Assembly: GCA_958405585.1 (NCBI GenBank)
Contig: CATYEP010000004.1
Coordinates: forward strand, 1 to 28,661
Reading direction: 5' to 3'
Length of the DNA: 28,661 bases
Source of the DNA: an uncultured Eubacteriales bacterium
Lineage (GTDB): Bacteria > Bacillota > Clostridia > Christensenellales > Borkfalkiaceae
The notes beneath the pieces were generated by a model. That model saw only the letters and a program-made list of their open reading frames with translations. It made no database searches and had not been told where the DNA came from. Shown one piece after another: positions 22,946 through 28,661 of the stretch; position 1 is the stretch's first letter, and the number at the start of each line of letters is the position of its first letter. Position numbers and translations under genes: made by a program.

Positions 22946-23005
22946 GATAAAACAATTTGCCTTATCCTCAGAACACGCTTGAAAATCCTTTAAAAATTAC
23001 CTGAC

Positions 23006-23034
23006 TTGACTTTTTTCCCCAAGTGTGTTATAAT
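23006..23034 (+). promoter_or_regulatory. Sigma-A promoter of citrate synthase
   Basis: TTGACT (23006-23011), 17-nt spacer, TATAAT (23029-23034), about 56 nt before the ATG at 23091. Confidence 0.8.
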
Positions 23035-23090
23035 GAATAAAATTACACAAATGTGAATAATCTTAAAAATATTGCCGCAAGGAGGTTGTC

Positions 23091-24485
23091 ATGGAGTATT
23101 CCGAAATTCGCGAACACGTATTAAATAAATATTCCAAGTATTCACAAGACATCATGGAGCTCACCAAAATGGCGAGCAAAAGCGACATTATCAATCCAAA
23201 ACTTTACGAAAAATACGACGTTAAACGCGGCCTGCGCGACATCAACGGAAACGGCGTCGTCTGCGGGCTGACAGAAATCTCTGAAATCGTCGCATTCGGA
23301 AAGGACGCCGACGGAAACAAAATCCCCGCCGACGGAGAACTGTATTACCGCGGCATAAACGTGCGCGACCTCGTCAAAGGCGCGACAGGCAGACGCTTTG
23401 ATTTTGAAGAAGCGTCTTACCTTCTTTTGTTCGGGCAGCTGCCCTCTGAATCGCAGTTGAAACGATTCTGCGAGATCTTAGGCGATTTCCGCACCCTGCC
23501 TCCCTCCTTCGTCCGCGATATCATCATGAAAGCGCCTTCCAAAGATATGATGAACATGCTTGCAAGATGCGTGCTTTCCCTTTACTCGTATGACCCGAAA
23601 GCGGACGATATCTCCAAGAAAAATGTTCTGCGTCAGTCGCTGCAGCTGATCGCTCAATTCCCGCTGCTCACCGTATACAGCCAGAAAGCATACCAGTACT
23701 ACCATTCGGACGCATCGCTGTTCATTCATAAACCGCGCAAAGAACTTTCTACCGCCGAAAATATTCTCTATATGCTCCGCGAGGACTGCAAATATACCGA
23801 GCTGGAAGCGGAAGTACTCGATCTGTGTCTCGTACTCCACGCCGAACACGGCGGCGGCAACAATTCCACGTTCACCACGCACGTCGTTACATCCTCCGGA
23901 ACGGATACCTATTCGTCGGTCGCGGCATCCCTCGGCTCTTTAAAAGGCCCCAAACACGGCGGAGCCAACATCAAAGTCTGCGAAATGTTCGACAACATCA
24001 AAGAAAACGTGCCCGACTTCGACCGCGGCAAACTCAAAGATTACGTCGCACGCATTCTCGATAAAGACGCTTACGATCATACAGGACTCGTTTACGGCAT
24101 GGGGCACGCCGTGTATTCGCTTTCCGACCCGCGCGCCGATATTCTCCGCTCCTTCGCGGAAAAACTCGCCGCCGAAAAACATATGGAAAAAGAGTACGAA
24201 ATGCGCAACTATGTCGCACAGGCCGCCGCCGAACTCATCGCCGAAAAAAGAAAAATTTATAAGGGTGTCGCCGCAAACGTCGACTTCTATTCAGGTTTCG
24301 TCTACGACATGCTCAATCTCCCCCGCGAACTCTATACACCCTTCTTTGCGGTTTCGCGTATCGCGGGCTGGTCTGCCCACCGCATGGAAGAGATCACGAA
24401 CGGCGGAAAGATCATCCGCCCCGGCTACCAGGCCGTCGCCAAACGGTGTAAGTACGTCCCCCTTGAAGAACGCAGTGAAAACTGA
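23091..24485 (+). CDS. gltA: Citrate synthase (citrate/2-methylcitrate synthase family)
   Basis: Condenses oxaloacetate with acetyl-CoA to citrate; in an anaerobe it probably feeds 2-oxoglutarate and glutamate synthesis. The 464-aa product has an N-terminal extension of about 80 residues, then the citrate synthase fold (GELYYRGINVRDL). Likely catalytic residues are H253 (AEHGGGNNSTF), H339 (GMGHAVYSLSDPRA) and D398 (NVDFYSGFVYD); the CoA region KGPKHGGAN is intact. ATG has AAGGAGGT 4 nt upstream. It is monocistronic, divergent from the hydrogenase operon and followed by two terminators. No aconitase or isocitrate dehydrogenase is nearby. A methylcitrate synthase role cannot be excluded. Confidence 0.93.
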   Translation: MEYSEIREHVLNKYSKYSQDIMELTKMASKSDIINPKLYEKYDVKRGLRDINGNGVVCGLTEISEIVAFGKDADGNKIPADGELYYRGINVRDLVKGATGRRFDFEEASYLLLFGQLPSESQLKRFCEILGDFRTLPPSFVRDIIMKAPSKDMMNMLARCVLSLYSYDPKADDISKKNVLRQSLQLIAQFPLLTVYSQKAYQYYHSDASLFIHKPRKELSTAENILYMLREDCKYTELEAEVLDLCLVLHAEHGGGNNSTFTTHVVTSSGTDTYSSVAASLGSLKGPKHGGANIKVCEMFDNIKENVPDFDRGKLKDYVARILDKDAYDHTGLVYGMGHAVYSLSDPRADILRSFAEKLAAEKHMEKEYEMRNYVAQAAAELIAEKRKIYKGVAANVDFYSGFVYDMLNLPRELYTPFFAVSRIAGWSAHRMEEITNGGKIIRPGYQAVAKRCKYVPLEERSEN

Positions 24486-24543
24486 TACTTCCCGCGGCAG
24501 GCAAATCCGTTTGCAAGACGCGGCTTGAGGTTTAACTTTTCCA

Positions 24544-24590
24544 CCCAACATAAACGCCCTCCGTTTCAGCCGGAGGGCGTTTATGTTGGG
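24544..24590 (+). terminator. First hairpin after citrate synthase
   Basis: A perfect 20-bp stem (24544-24563 with 24571-24590, core ACGCCCTCCG) with a 7-nt loop, 58 nt after the stop. It lacks a U tract, so it may act as an mRNA 3' end protector together with the next hairpin. Confidence 0.7.
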
Positions 24591-24601
24591 GCATTTGCCA
24601 A

Positions 24602-24640
24602 TGTGGCGCGCAAATTTGTATTTGCGCGCCACACTTTTTT
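24602..24640 (+). terminator. Rho-independent terminator after citrate synthase
   Basis: TGTGGCGCGCAAAT (24602-24615) pairs exactly with 24620-24633 over a 4-nt loop, then CTTTTTT follows on the plus strand. It also separates the convergent gene at 24706. Confidence 0.88.
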
Positions 24641-24705
24641 ATTTTTATCCTTGCATTTATTTTAAAGCACCGTTTCATTTTCAAAAAACGATCTGCCTTA
24701 CTTGA

Positions 24706-25617
24706 TCAGGAAAACAGTTTTTCCAGGAATGCCCACACGAGCGCCAGGACGGCAAGCCCCGCAAGGGTGATCGCGGAAGCCGCCGCTTTTTTCCAAAAAG
24801 CCGCCGATTTCTGTTTTTTCCTTTCTGTTTCCCGTACCCGATCGCGTATGATCGGGCTGACATTCTGCGGCAAAACGCCGTCCAAAGGCCGCCCGTAAGT
24901 CATCTCAAAATCCGGGCAACGCATAAAAAATTCGAGATCGCGCGCAGGATCATAATTTTCGTCTTTCGCGCAACGCGCCGCGATCAAAAGTTCCCACGCC
25001 CGCGATTTTGCCGGATAAAATCCACACATCACCGCCGCATACCGTTCGGCATCCTCGTATGCCTGCGACTTCAGAAGTTTGTTGCCCTGTGCGATCTCGT
25101 CCACGATCTTTTTATTCTCTTCGCACGCCGCCGCAATGCGTTCGTAAACGCGCTTTTGCTCAAAATCGGCAAGTGCCATCACACGCTCATAATGTTCCGA
25201 AGCACGAAGATCGCCCGCCCACATCGAAAGACTCTGTTCGTCTTTCGCCCCTGTCTGCGCCAGCAACCGCAGACGTTCCGCCGCAAATATCGTATCCGGA
25301 ACGCCTTCCAATGCTTCCTCAACCGCATACGGCTTGCCGTCGTGCAATAAAACCGAAGCCTGCTTCAACTGCGCATTCAAAAGTCCCGTTCCCGCATCAA
25401 AACTACGCAAACCGTCCTCTAAATCCGCTCCCGCTGTATTTTTCTGCTCTTGCAACGCTTTCTCAAATTCCTCGCGGCTCAAGATATCCTGCCCCGCCTC
25501 GATCTTCGCATCCAGGATCCGTAAAACACGCGATCCGCAATGACCGCAGACAAAAATATCGCCCTGCCGTTCCAAAGGCGCCCCGCAATTTTTGCAATTC
25601 ATTTGTATATATGGCAT
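24706..25617 (-). CDS. Zinc-ribbon protein with a C-terminal membrane anchor, unknown function
   Basis: A 303-aa protein. The N-terminus is a zinc ribbon (C8, C11, C24, C27: CKNCG ... CGHCG). The middle (about 60-260) is helical and may contain TPR-like repeats (for example LLKSQAYEDAERYAAVMCGFYP). The C-terminus has a Lys-rich stretch and one membrane helix (about 278-298, AITLAGLAVLALVWAFLEKL), so the bulk lies in the cytoplasm. ATG at 25617 has AAGGGA 7 nt upstream. The family is common in Clostridia as an uncharacterised zinc-ribbon protein. It follows the gene at 25693 by 75 bp and is probably cotranscribed. Confidence 0.8.
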   Translation of the reverse strand: MPYIQMNCKNCGAPLERQGDIFVCGHCGSRVLRILDAKIEAGQDILSREEFEKALQEQKNTAGADLEDGLRSFDAGTGLLNAQLKQASVLLHDGKPYAVEEALEGVPDTIFAAERLRLLAQTGAKDEQSLSMWAGDLRASEHYERVMALADFEQKRVYERIAAACEENKKIVDEIAQGNKLLKSQAYEDAERYAAVMCGFYPAKSRAWELLIAARCAKDENYDPARDLEFFMRCPDFEMTYGRPLDGVLPQNVSPIIRDRVRETERKKQKSAAFWKKAAASAITLAGLAVLALVWAFLEKLFS

Positions 25618-25692
25618 TCTATTTTCCCTTCGCAACCCTTTCCGCCGCAACAATATTGGAGCGGCTCGCTGAAAGAACCCGATGCGTATTTT

Positions 25693-26859
25693 CTAAACAC
25701 CCGACGCGCACCTTTTTTCTTCCCGACACAAAAGCCCGAACTCACGTTCCAGCACGGGAACCGAAAGAAGAGGCGTCAGTTCCGCCGAAAGATCGTACGC
25801 CTCCGACAACGGAAATTGCGGCAGTACGGATTGCTCCGCTATGTAATACCCGCGCGCTACTTTTTGCACAAAGTCCGAAAGCAACGCCGCCGACACGCAC
25901 ATTTTCTGTCGGCTTTCCAAAAAAATCCGCACCCTTGCAAAACTTTCTTCTGCTTGCGGCACTGTAACATTCTTAAAAACCACGTCAGGCGGAATTTCCG
26001 TCTCTTCCGCCGCACGGCGCATCCGTTTCGCATAATCGGGAACATAAAAGGGCCGCGGTCTTGCGCCTTTGCAAAAAGACACATATCTTTGTACGCAGTA
26101 CCGCAATACCGCATAAGCACTTTTTGATTTATTTTGCGGCATACGTCTGTTTAAAAACGAAACCATCCCGCAACAAGCAAAATCAGGAAATCCGTCACGG
26201 ATCAATTTGTACAGCGCGGAAGCAAAAAAAAGTTTTTCCAAAGACGGATCGTTCTCCGTACCGACTTCCCGTACCGCATCTGCCACCCTTTCCAGGGCGG
26301 AAATATCATAGCGATTGCCCGAAAACAGAGCGTCCGTGCGCAATTCTTCCGCACACAGTGCGGCAAGTGAAGTTTCGGCAAGCGTCTGCCCGAACTGATG
26401 ACGCATACAATTCCCGTCCGCAATCACAAAATCGGGATATTCCAGCGGATACCCCGCAAACGGGTCGGGAGCCTGCTTTTCAAAACATCCTTCCGCCGAC
26501 GGGGAAGACGGCACGGCAACGCTCATGCAGCCACGCACGGTCGCAAAAAAACGGGCGGCAAAAATTGCTTCGCTTCCGTATCCGACCGCAGCACGGATAT
26601 CGTCGGGCAATGAAAAAATACTCGCCCAGTCTCCGCCCTGCACCGAAACGCAGATCGGCAAAAAACTTTCCAGACTGCGCAGAAGATACTCCGTTACCGA
26701 ACGTTTCCCCTCTTGCGAATACAGAAAAACCGCGCGGCTGCCTGTCGGGATATACGATCGAAACATCGACGCAAGCTCCCTATCGGCACTCAAAATTTTC
26801 GTTTCCGCTCCCCGCGATGCCAACTCTTTTTTTACTTCTTCCAAAAGCGATCCGCTCAT
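25693..26859 (-). CDS. Unknown protein resembling a degenerate iron-ADH/glycerol-1-phosphate dehydrogenase
   Basis: A 388-aa soluble protein. The order of sequence blocks recalls the AraM/EgsA (Fe-ADH_2) family: SLLEEVKKELASRGAETKIL at the N-terminus, a glycine-rich GYGSEAIFAARF (93-104), VPSSPSAEG (116-124) and FVIADGNCM (about 145-152). Where active members have a metal-binding aspartate in a GD motif this one has FGQTLAE (156-162), and I cannot find the two metal histidines, so it may be inactive or repurposed. This assignment is my inference. ATG at 26859 has CGGAG 7 nt upstream; the frame stays open to TTG 26994 but without a ribosome site. It precedes the zinc-ribbon gene in the same direction. 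Confidence 0.65.
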   Translation of the reverse strand: MSGSLLEEVKKELASRGAETKILSADRELASMFRSYIPTGSRAVFLYSQEGKRSVTEYLLRSLESFLPICVSVQGGDWASIFSLPDDIRAAVGYGSEAIFAARFFATVRGCMSVAVPSSPSAEGCFEKQAPDPFAGYPLEYPDFVIADGNCMRHQFGQTLAETSLAALCAEELRTDALFSGNRYDISALERVADAVREVGTENDPSLEKLFFASALYKLIRDGFPDFACCGMVSFLNRRMPQNKSKSAYAVLRYCVQRYVSFCKGARPRPFYVPDYAKRMRRAAEETEIPPDVVFKNVTVPQAEESFARVRIFLESRQKMCVSAALLSDFVQKVARGYYIAEQSVLPQFPLSEAYDLSAELTPLLSVPVLEREFGLLCREEKRCASGV

Positions 26860-27163
26860 CCGAATACTCCGAAATCTCTTCCCGTTTGATTCTTTTCTTT
26901 CGTATTTCAAGAAGAGCCTGCCGCCGCCCATACGGACATCGACCGACGCTTTTTCCGCAAATCCCAAACCACAATCTCTTTCTGCCGCAAACAAAAAGAT
27001 TTAAAATAATGCACCTGCATTTTTGCAACGTTCGGGTTATCTTACAAAACCTCATCGGTTATTTTCAAAATATTGCCCGCAACATGAAACGGTTATTCAA
27101 AAAAAATACTGCCCGCAACATTATACAGTTATTTCCAAAAATATCGCCTGCAGTATTAAGCGG
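26860..27163. other. Spacer between hisC and the unknown gene
   Basis: The part 26860-26994 continues the open frame of the unknown gene but has no better start. The part 27056-27160 holds tandem repeats, listed separately. A TATAAT on the minus strand (27120-27125) inside one repeat has no matching -35 box. No terminator is seen, so hisC transcripts may read through. Confidence 0.45.
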
Positions 27164-27180
27164 TTATTTCAAAAAATCAT
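27056..27180. repeat. Degenerate ~35-bp tandem repeat beyond the hisC 3' end
   Basis: Units begin at 27056, 27090, 27126 and 27161 with CGGTTAT or CAGTTAT, followed by an A-rich run and, in the first three, a TGCCCGCAACAT-like block. Lengths are 34, 36 and 35 bp. The last, partial unit contains the final codons and stop of hisC, so the array may have grown from the gene's own 3' end. Confidence 0.75.
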
Positions 27181-28225
27181 CCAGTGCGGTGAGAAGCGCG
27201 TCGTTTTCGGCCGCGGAACCTACCGTGATCCTGCAAAAATCCGAAATGCGCGGTTTATCAAAATAGCGCACCAACACGCCGCGTTCACGCAGAGCCGCAT
27301 AAATTTCTTTTCCGCCTTTGTCGGCATGCTTTGCAAATACAAAATTCGCCTTTGACGGAAGAACCATGAACCCGCGTGCTGAAAGCTCCCTTTCCAGACG
27401 TTCACGCTCAGATATGACGAGAGCGTTTTTTTGTAAATAATAGTCCTTGTCCGCAATCGCCGCCGCGCACACCGCCTGGCAGATCCTGTCCACAGGGTAG
27501 GAATTAAAACTGTCGCGGCAGCGCTCCAGTCCCAAAATCAGCGACACATCCCCGATCGCATATCCGCAGCGAAGCCCCGCCAGCGAATACCCTTTGGAAA
27601 AGGTCTTGACAACCAGCAGATTCTTATATTTTTTCGTCAGAGGTACCGCACTTTCGTTGAAAAAAGGCATATACGCTTCGTCCACAATGACAATGCGGTC
27701 GTTTTCCGCAATGAACTTTTCCATATCGGACAAGCCGATCCCGATCCCCGTCGGCGCGTTGGGGTTTGCAACGATCACGCCCTGCGCCTGTATCTTCGTA
27801 AGTTTGGAAAGATCCAGCGTGAAATCTTCCTCCAGAGGCACAATACGCTTGGTAATATTGAAAAAATCACAAAAAACAGGATAAAAACTATAGGTTATGT
27901 CCGCAAACGCCGCACCTTGCCCGTCCGAATCAAAAAATGCAGGAAAACAAAACGCAAGGATCTCATCGCTTCCGTTCCCGCAGAATACGTTTTCCGTCCC
28001 TACCCCTTCCGCTTCGGCAACGGCGGCGCGCAATCCGTCCATGCACAGAGGAGGATACAATTTCAGCGATCCGAAATCATATTCCCGGTACGCCTGCAAC
28101 GCCTTCGGGCTGGGCGGATACGGATTTTCATTGGTGTTGAGCTTGACATACTTTTTGTCGGAAGGCTGTTCGCCAGCTGTGTAAGGCGTTGTTTCCTGCG
28201 CCTTTTTACTTAAATAATTCTTCAT
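27164..28225 (-). CDS. hisC: Histidinol-phosphate aminotransferase HisC
   Basis: PLP enzyme converting imidazole acetol phosphate and glutamate to histidinol phosphate. The 353-aa product is a class I/II aminotransferase with VKLNTNENPYPPSP near the N-terminus, FCGNGSDEIL, ANPNAPTG, VDEAYMPF and the PLP lysine K211 in KTFSKGYSLAGLR; the C-terminal arginine motif is FCRITVG. ATG at 28225 is preferred over ATG 28231 because AAAAGGG (28233-28239) is 7 nt from the former and 1 nt from the latter. No other his gene lies nearby, so a related aminotransferase role (for example aromatic) cannot be ruled out. It has its own promoter at 28252-28280. Confidence 0.88.
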   Translation of the reverse strand: MKNYLSKKAQETTPYTAGEQPSDKKYVKLNTNENPYPPSPKALQAYREYDFGSLKLYPPLCMDGLRAAVAEAEGVGTENVFCGNGSDEILAFCFPAFFDSDGQGAAFADITYSFYPVFCDFFNITKRIVPLEEDFTLDLSKLTKIQAQGVIVANPNAPTGIGIGLSDMEKFIAENDRIVIVDEAYMPFFNESAVPLTKKYKNLLVVKTFSKGYSLAGLRCGYAIGDVSLILGLERCRDSFNSYPVDRICQAVCAAAIADKDYYLQKNALVISERERLERELSARGFMVLPSKANFVFAKHADKGGKEIYAALRERGVLVRYFDKPRISDFCRITVGSAAENDALLTALDDFLK

Positions 28226-28232
28226 ATGCATA

Positions 28233-28239
28233 CCCTTTT
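28233..28239 (-). promoter_or_regulatory. Ribosome binding site that decides the hisC start
   Basis: AAAAGGG on the minus strand lies 7 nt from ATG 28225 and 1 nt from ATG 28231; the inner ATG is favoured. Confidence 0.55.
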
Positions 28240-28251
28240 CTATCTTGTTTT

Positions 28252-28280
28252 ATCATACTGTTTTTTTCATAAAAAGTCAA
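28252..28280 (-). promoter_or_regulatory. Sigma-A promoter of hisC
   Basis: Minus strand: TTGACT (28275-28280), 17-nt spacer, TATGAT (28252-28257), about 27 nt before the hisC ATG. No leader space for a T-box or peptide attenuator exists. Confidence 0.72.
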
Positions 28281-28301
28281 GCGGCGGGGGCCTTTTTAAG
28301 A

Positions 28302-28421
28302 CCCCGCCCCCGAAATAAACAAAAAAAATAAAATAATTTTATTATTTTTTTCTTATTTTGCCTCCCTTTTCTTTTTTTTTTTTACTTTTTTTTTTTTTAA
28401 ATAAAATGGCTGGGGGCGGGG
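28302..28421. repeat. GC-rich inverted repeat flanking a 100-bp A/T tract
   Basis: CCCCGCCCCC (28302-28311) and GGGGGCGGGG (28412-28421) are exact complements around a low-complexity A/T region that includes long T runs (about 28371-28398). The right arm is followed by TTTTTT on the plus strand, as in a terminator with an outsized loop. No gene is visible. Confidence 0.6.
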
Positions 28422-28661
28422 TTTTTTCCCGGCGCGCCCCGACTATATCCGACAAAACTTTCCATTATTTTTCTGCTTCCTTCTTCCCGCGACCCTTCTC
28501 TCCCTGTCGACGATCCGAAAATTACGAAACATTTTTCTGCGACAGACATTCATTCTTCCGCCGCGGCCGTCAAAACACAATGAGCACGGAAATGCTTCCA
28601 ACGATTTTGCACGGATCCCGATCAAAACAACAGGACTTTTACTCTCTAATCCGCCTGTTGC
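28422..28661. other. Right-edge sequence with no recognisable gene
   Basis: Pyrimidine-rich on the plus strand. A 60-codon minus frame (28443-28625, TTG start) has no ribosome site or family resemblance. At the edge CAACAGG (28630-28636) and CCTGTTG (28654-28660) could form a hairpin cut by the window end. Confidence 0.35.

Noticed and set aside
27056..27180. Possible CRISPR array
   Set aside because: Units are contiguous, degenerate, A-rich and few, with no unique spacers and no cas gene.
28226..28300. T-box or histidine attenuator before hisC
   Set aside because: The leader between promoter and start is too short to hold one.
28443..28625. 60-codon frame near the right edge
   Set aside because: TTG start without ribosome site, Arg-rich composition, no recognisable family.
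28600..28661. Possible tRNA at the right edge
   Set aside because: CAACAGG/CCTGTTG pairing does not fit cloverleaf geometry and no D arm or acceptor can be placed before the window ends.

Overview
The window looks like a chromosomal segment of a strictly anaerobic, low-to-moderate-GC Gram-positive bacterium of the Clostridia (Firmicutes). The reasons are a CIRCE-controlled hrcA-grpE-dnaK-dnaJ cluster, pcrA next to ligA, sigma-A promoters with strong Shine-Dalgarno sites, a lipoprotein signal, and a multi-subunit NAD-linked [FeFe] hydrogenase. I cannot assign a genus. Most genes lie on the minus strand.

From left to right. 1-116 is the start of an AT-rich gene cut by the window edge, with a promoter overlapped by a perfect inverted repeat. 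270-4595 is pcrA-ligA. 4806-9253 and 9289-10230 hold, read on the minus strand, prmA-rsmE-mtaB-HIT-lipoprotein, then rpsU and a small unknown gene. 10508-11789 is an inserted-looking block: a small SAP/Rho-N-like unknown gene diverging from two tandem paralogous XRE regulators. 11837-16730 is the heat-shock operon hrcA-grpE-dnaK-dnaJ with a CIRCE operator and consensus promoter. 16803-17762 has no convincing gene but several long perfect inverted repeats. 17763-22745 is the hydrogenase operon hydC-HATPase-[2Fe-2S]-hydB-hydA. 23091-24485 is a divergently transcribed citrate synthase with two strong terminators. 24706-26859 holds two uncharacterised genes, one a zinc-ribbon tail-anchored protein and one a degenerate-looking member of the iron-ADH/glycerol-1-phosphate dehydrogenase fold. 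27164-28225 is hisC, with a degenerate ~35-bp tandem repeat beyond its 3' end. 28232-28661 is a promoter plus low-complexity DNA with no gene.

The heat-shock and prmA-rsmE-mtaB-HIT-rpsU blocks are parts of one conserved Firmicutes neighbourhood (chaperones, ribosome and tRNA modification, S21). Here it is interrupted twice: by the XRE block between dnaJ and prmA, and by a lipoprotein gene between the HIT gene and rpsU. The gene after rpsU, usually yqeY, is an unrelated small unknown. The hydrogenase operon and citrate synthase share a 345-bp divergent control region and together point to fermentative redox balancing (NADH/ferredoxin/H2) beside a partial, probably biosynthetic, TCA arm. No rRNA, tRNA, CRISPR array, transposase or prophage gene could be supported.
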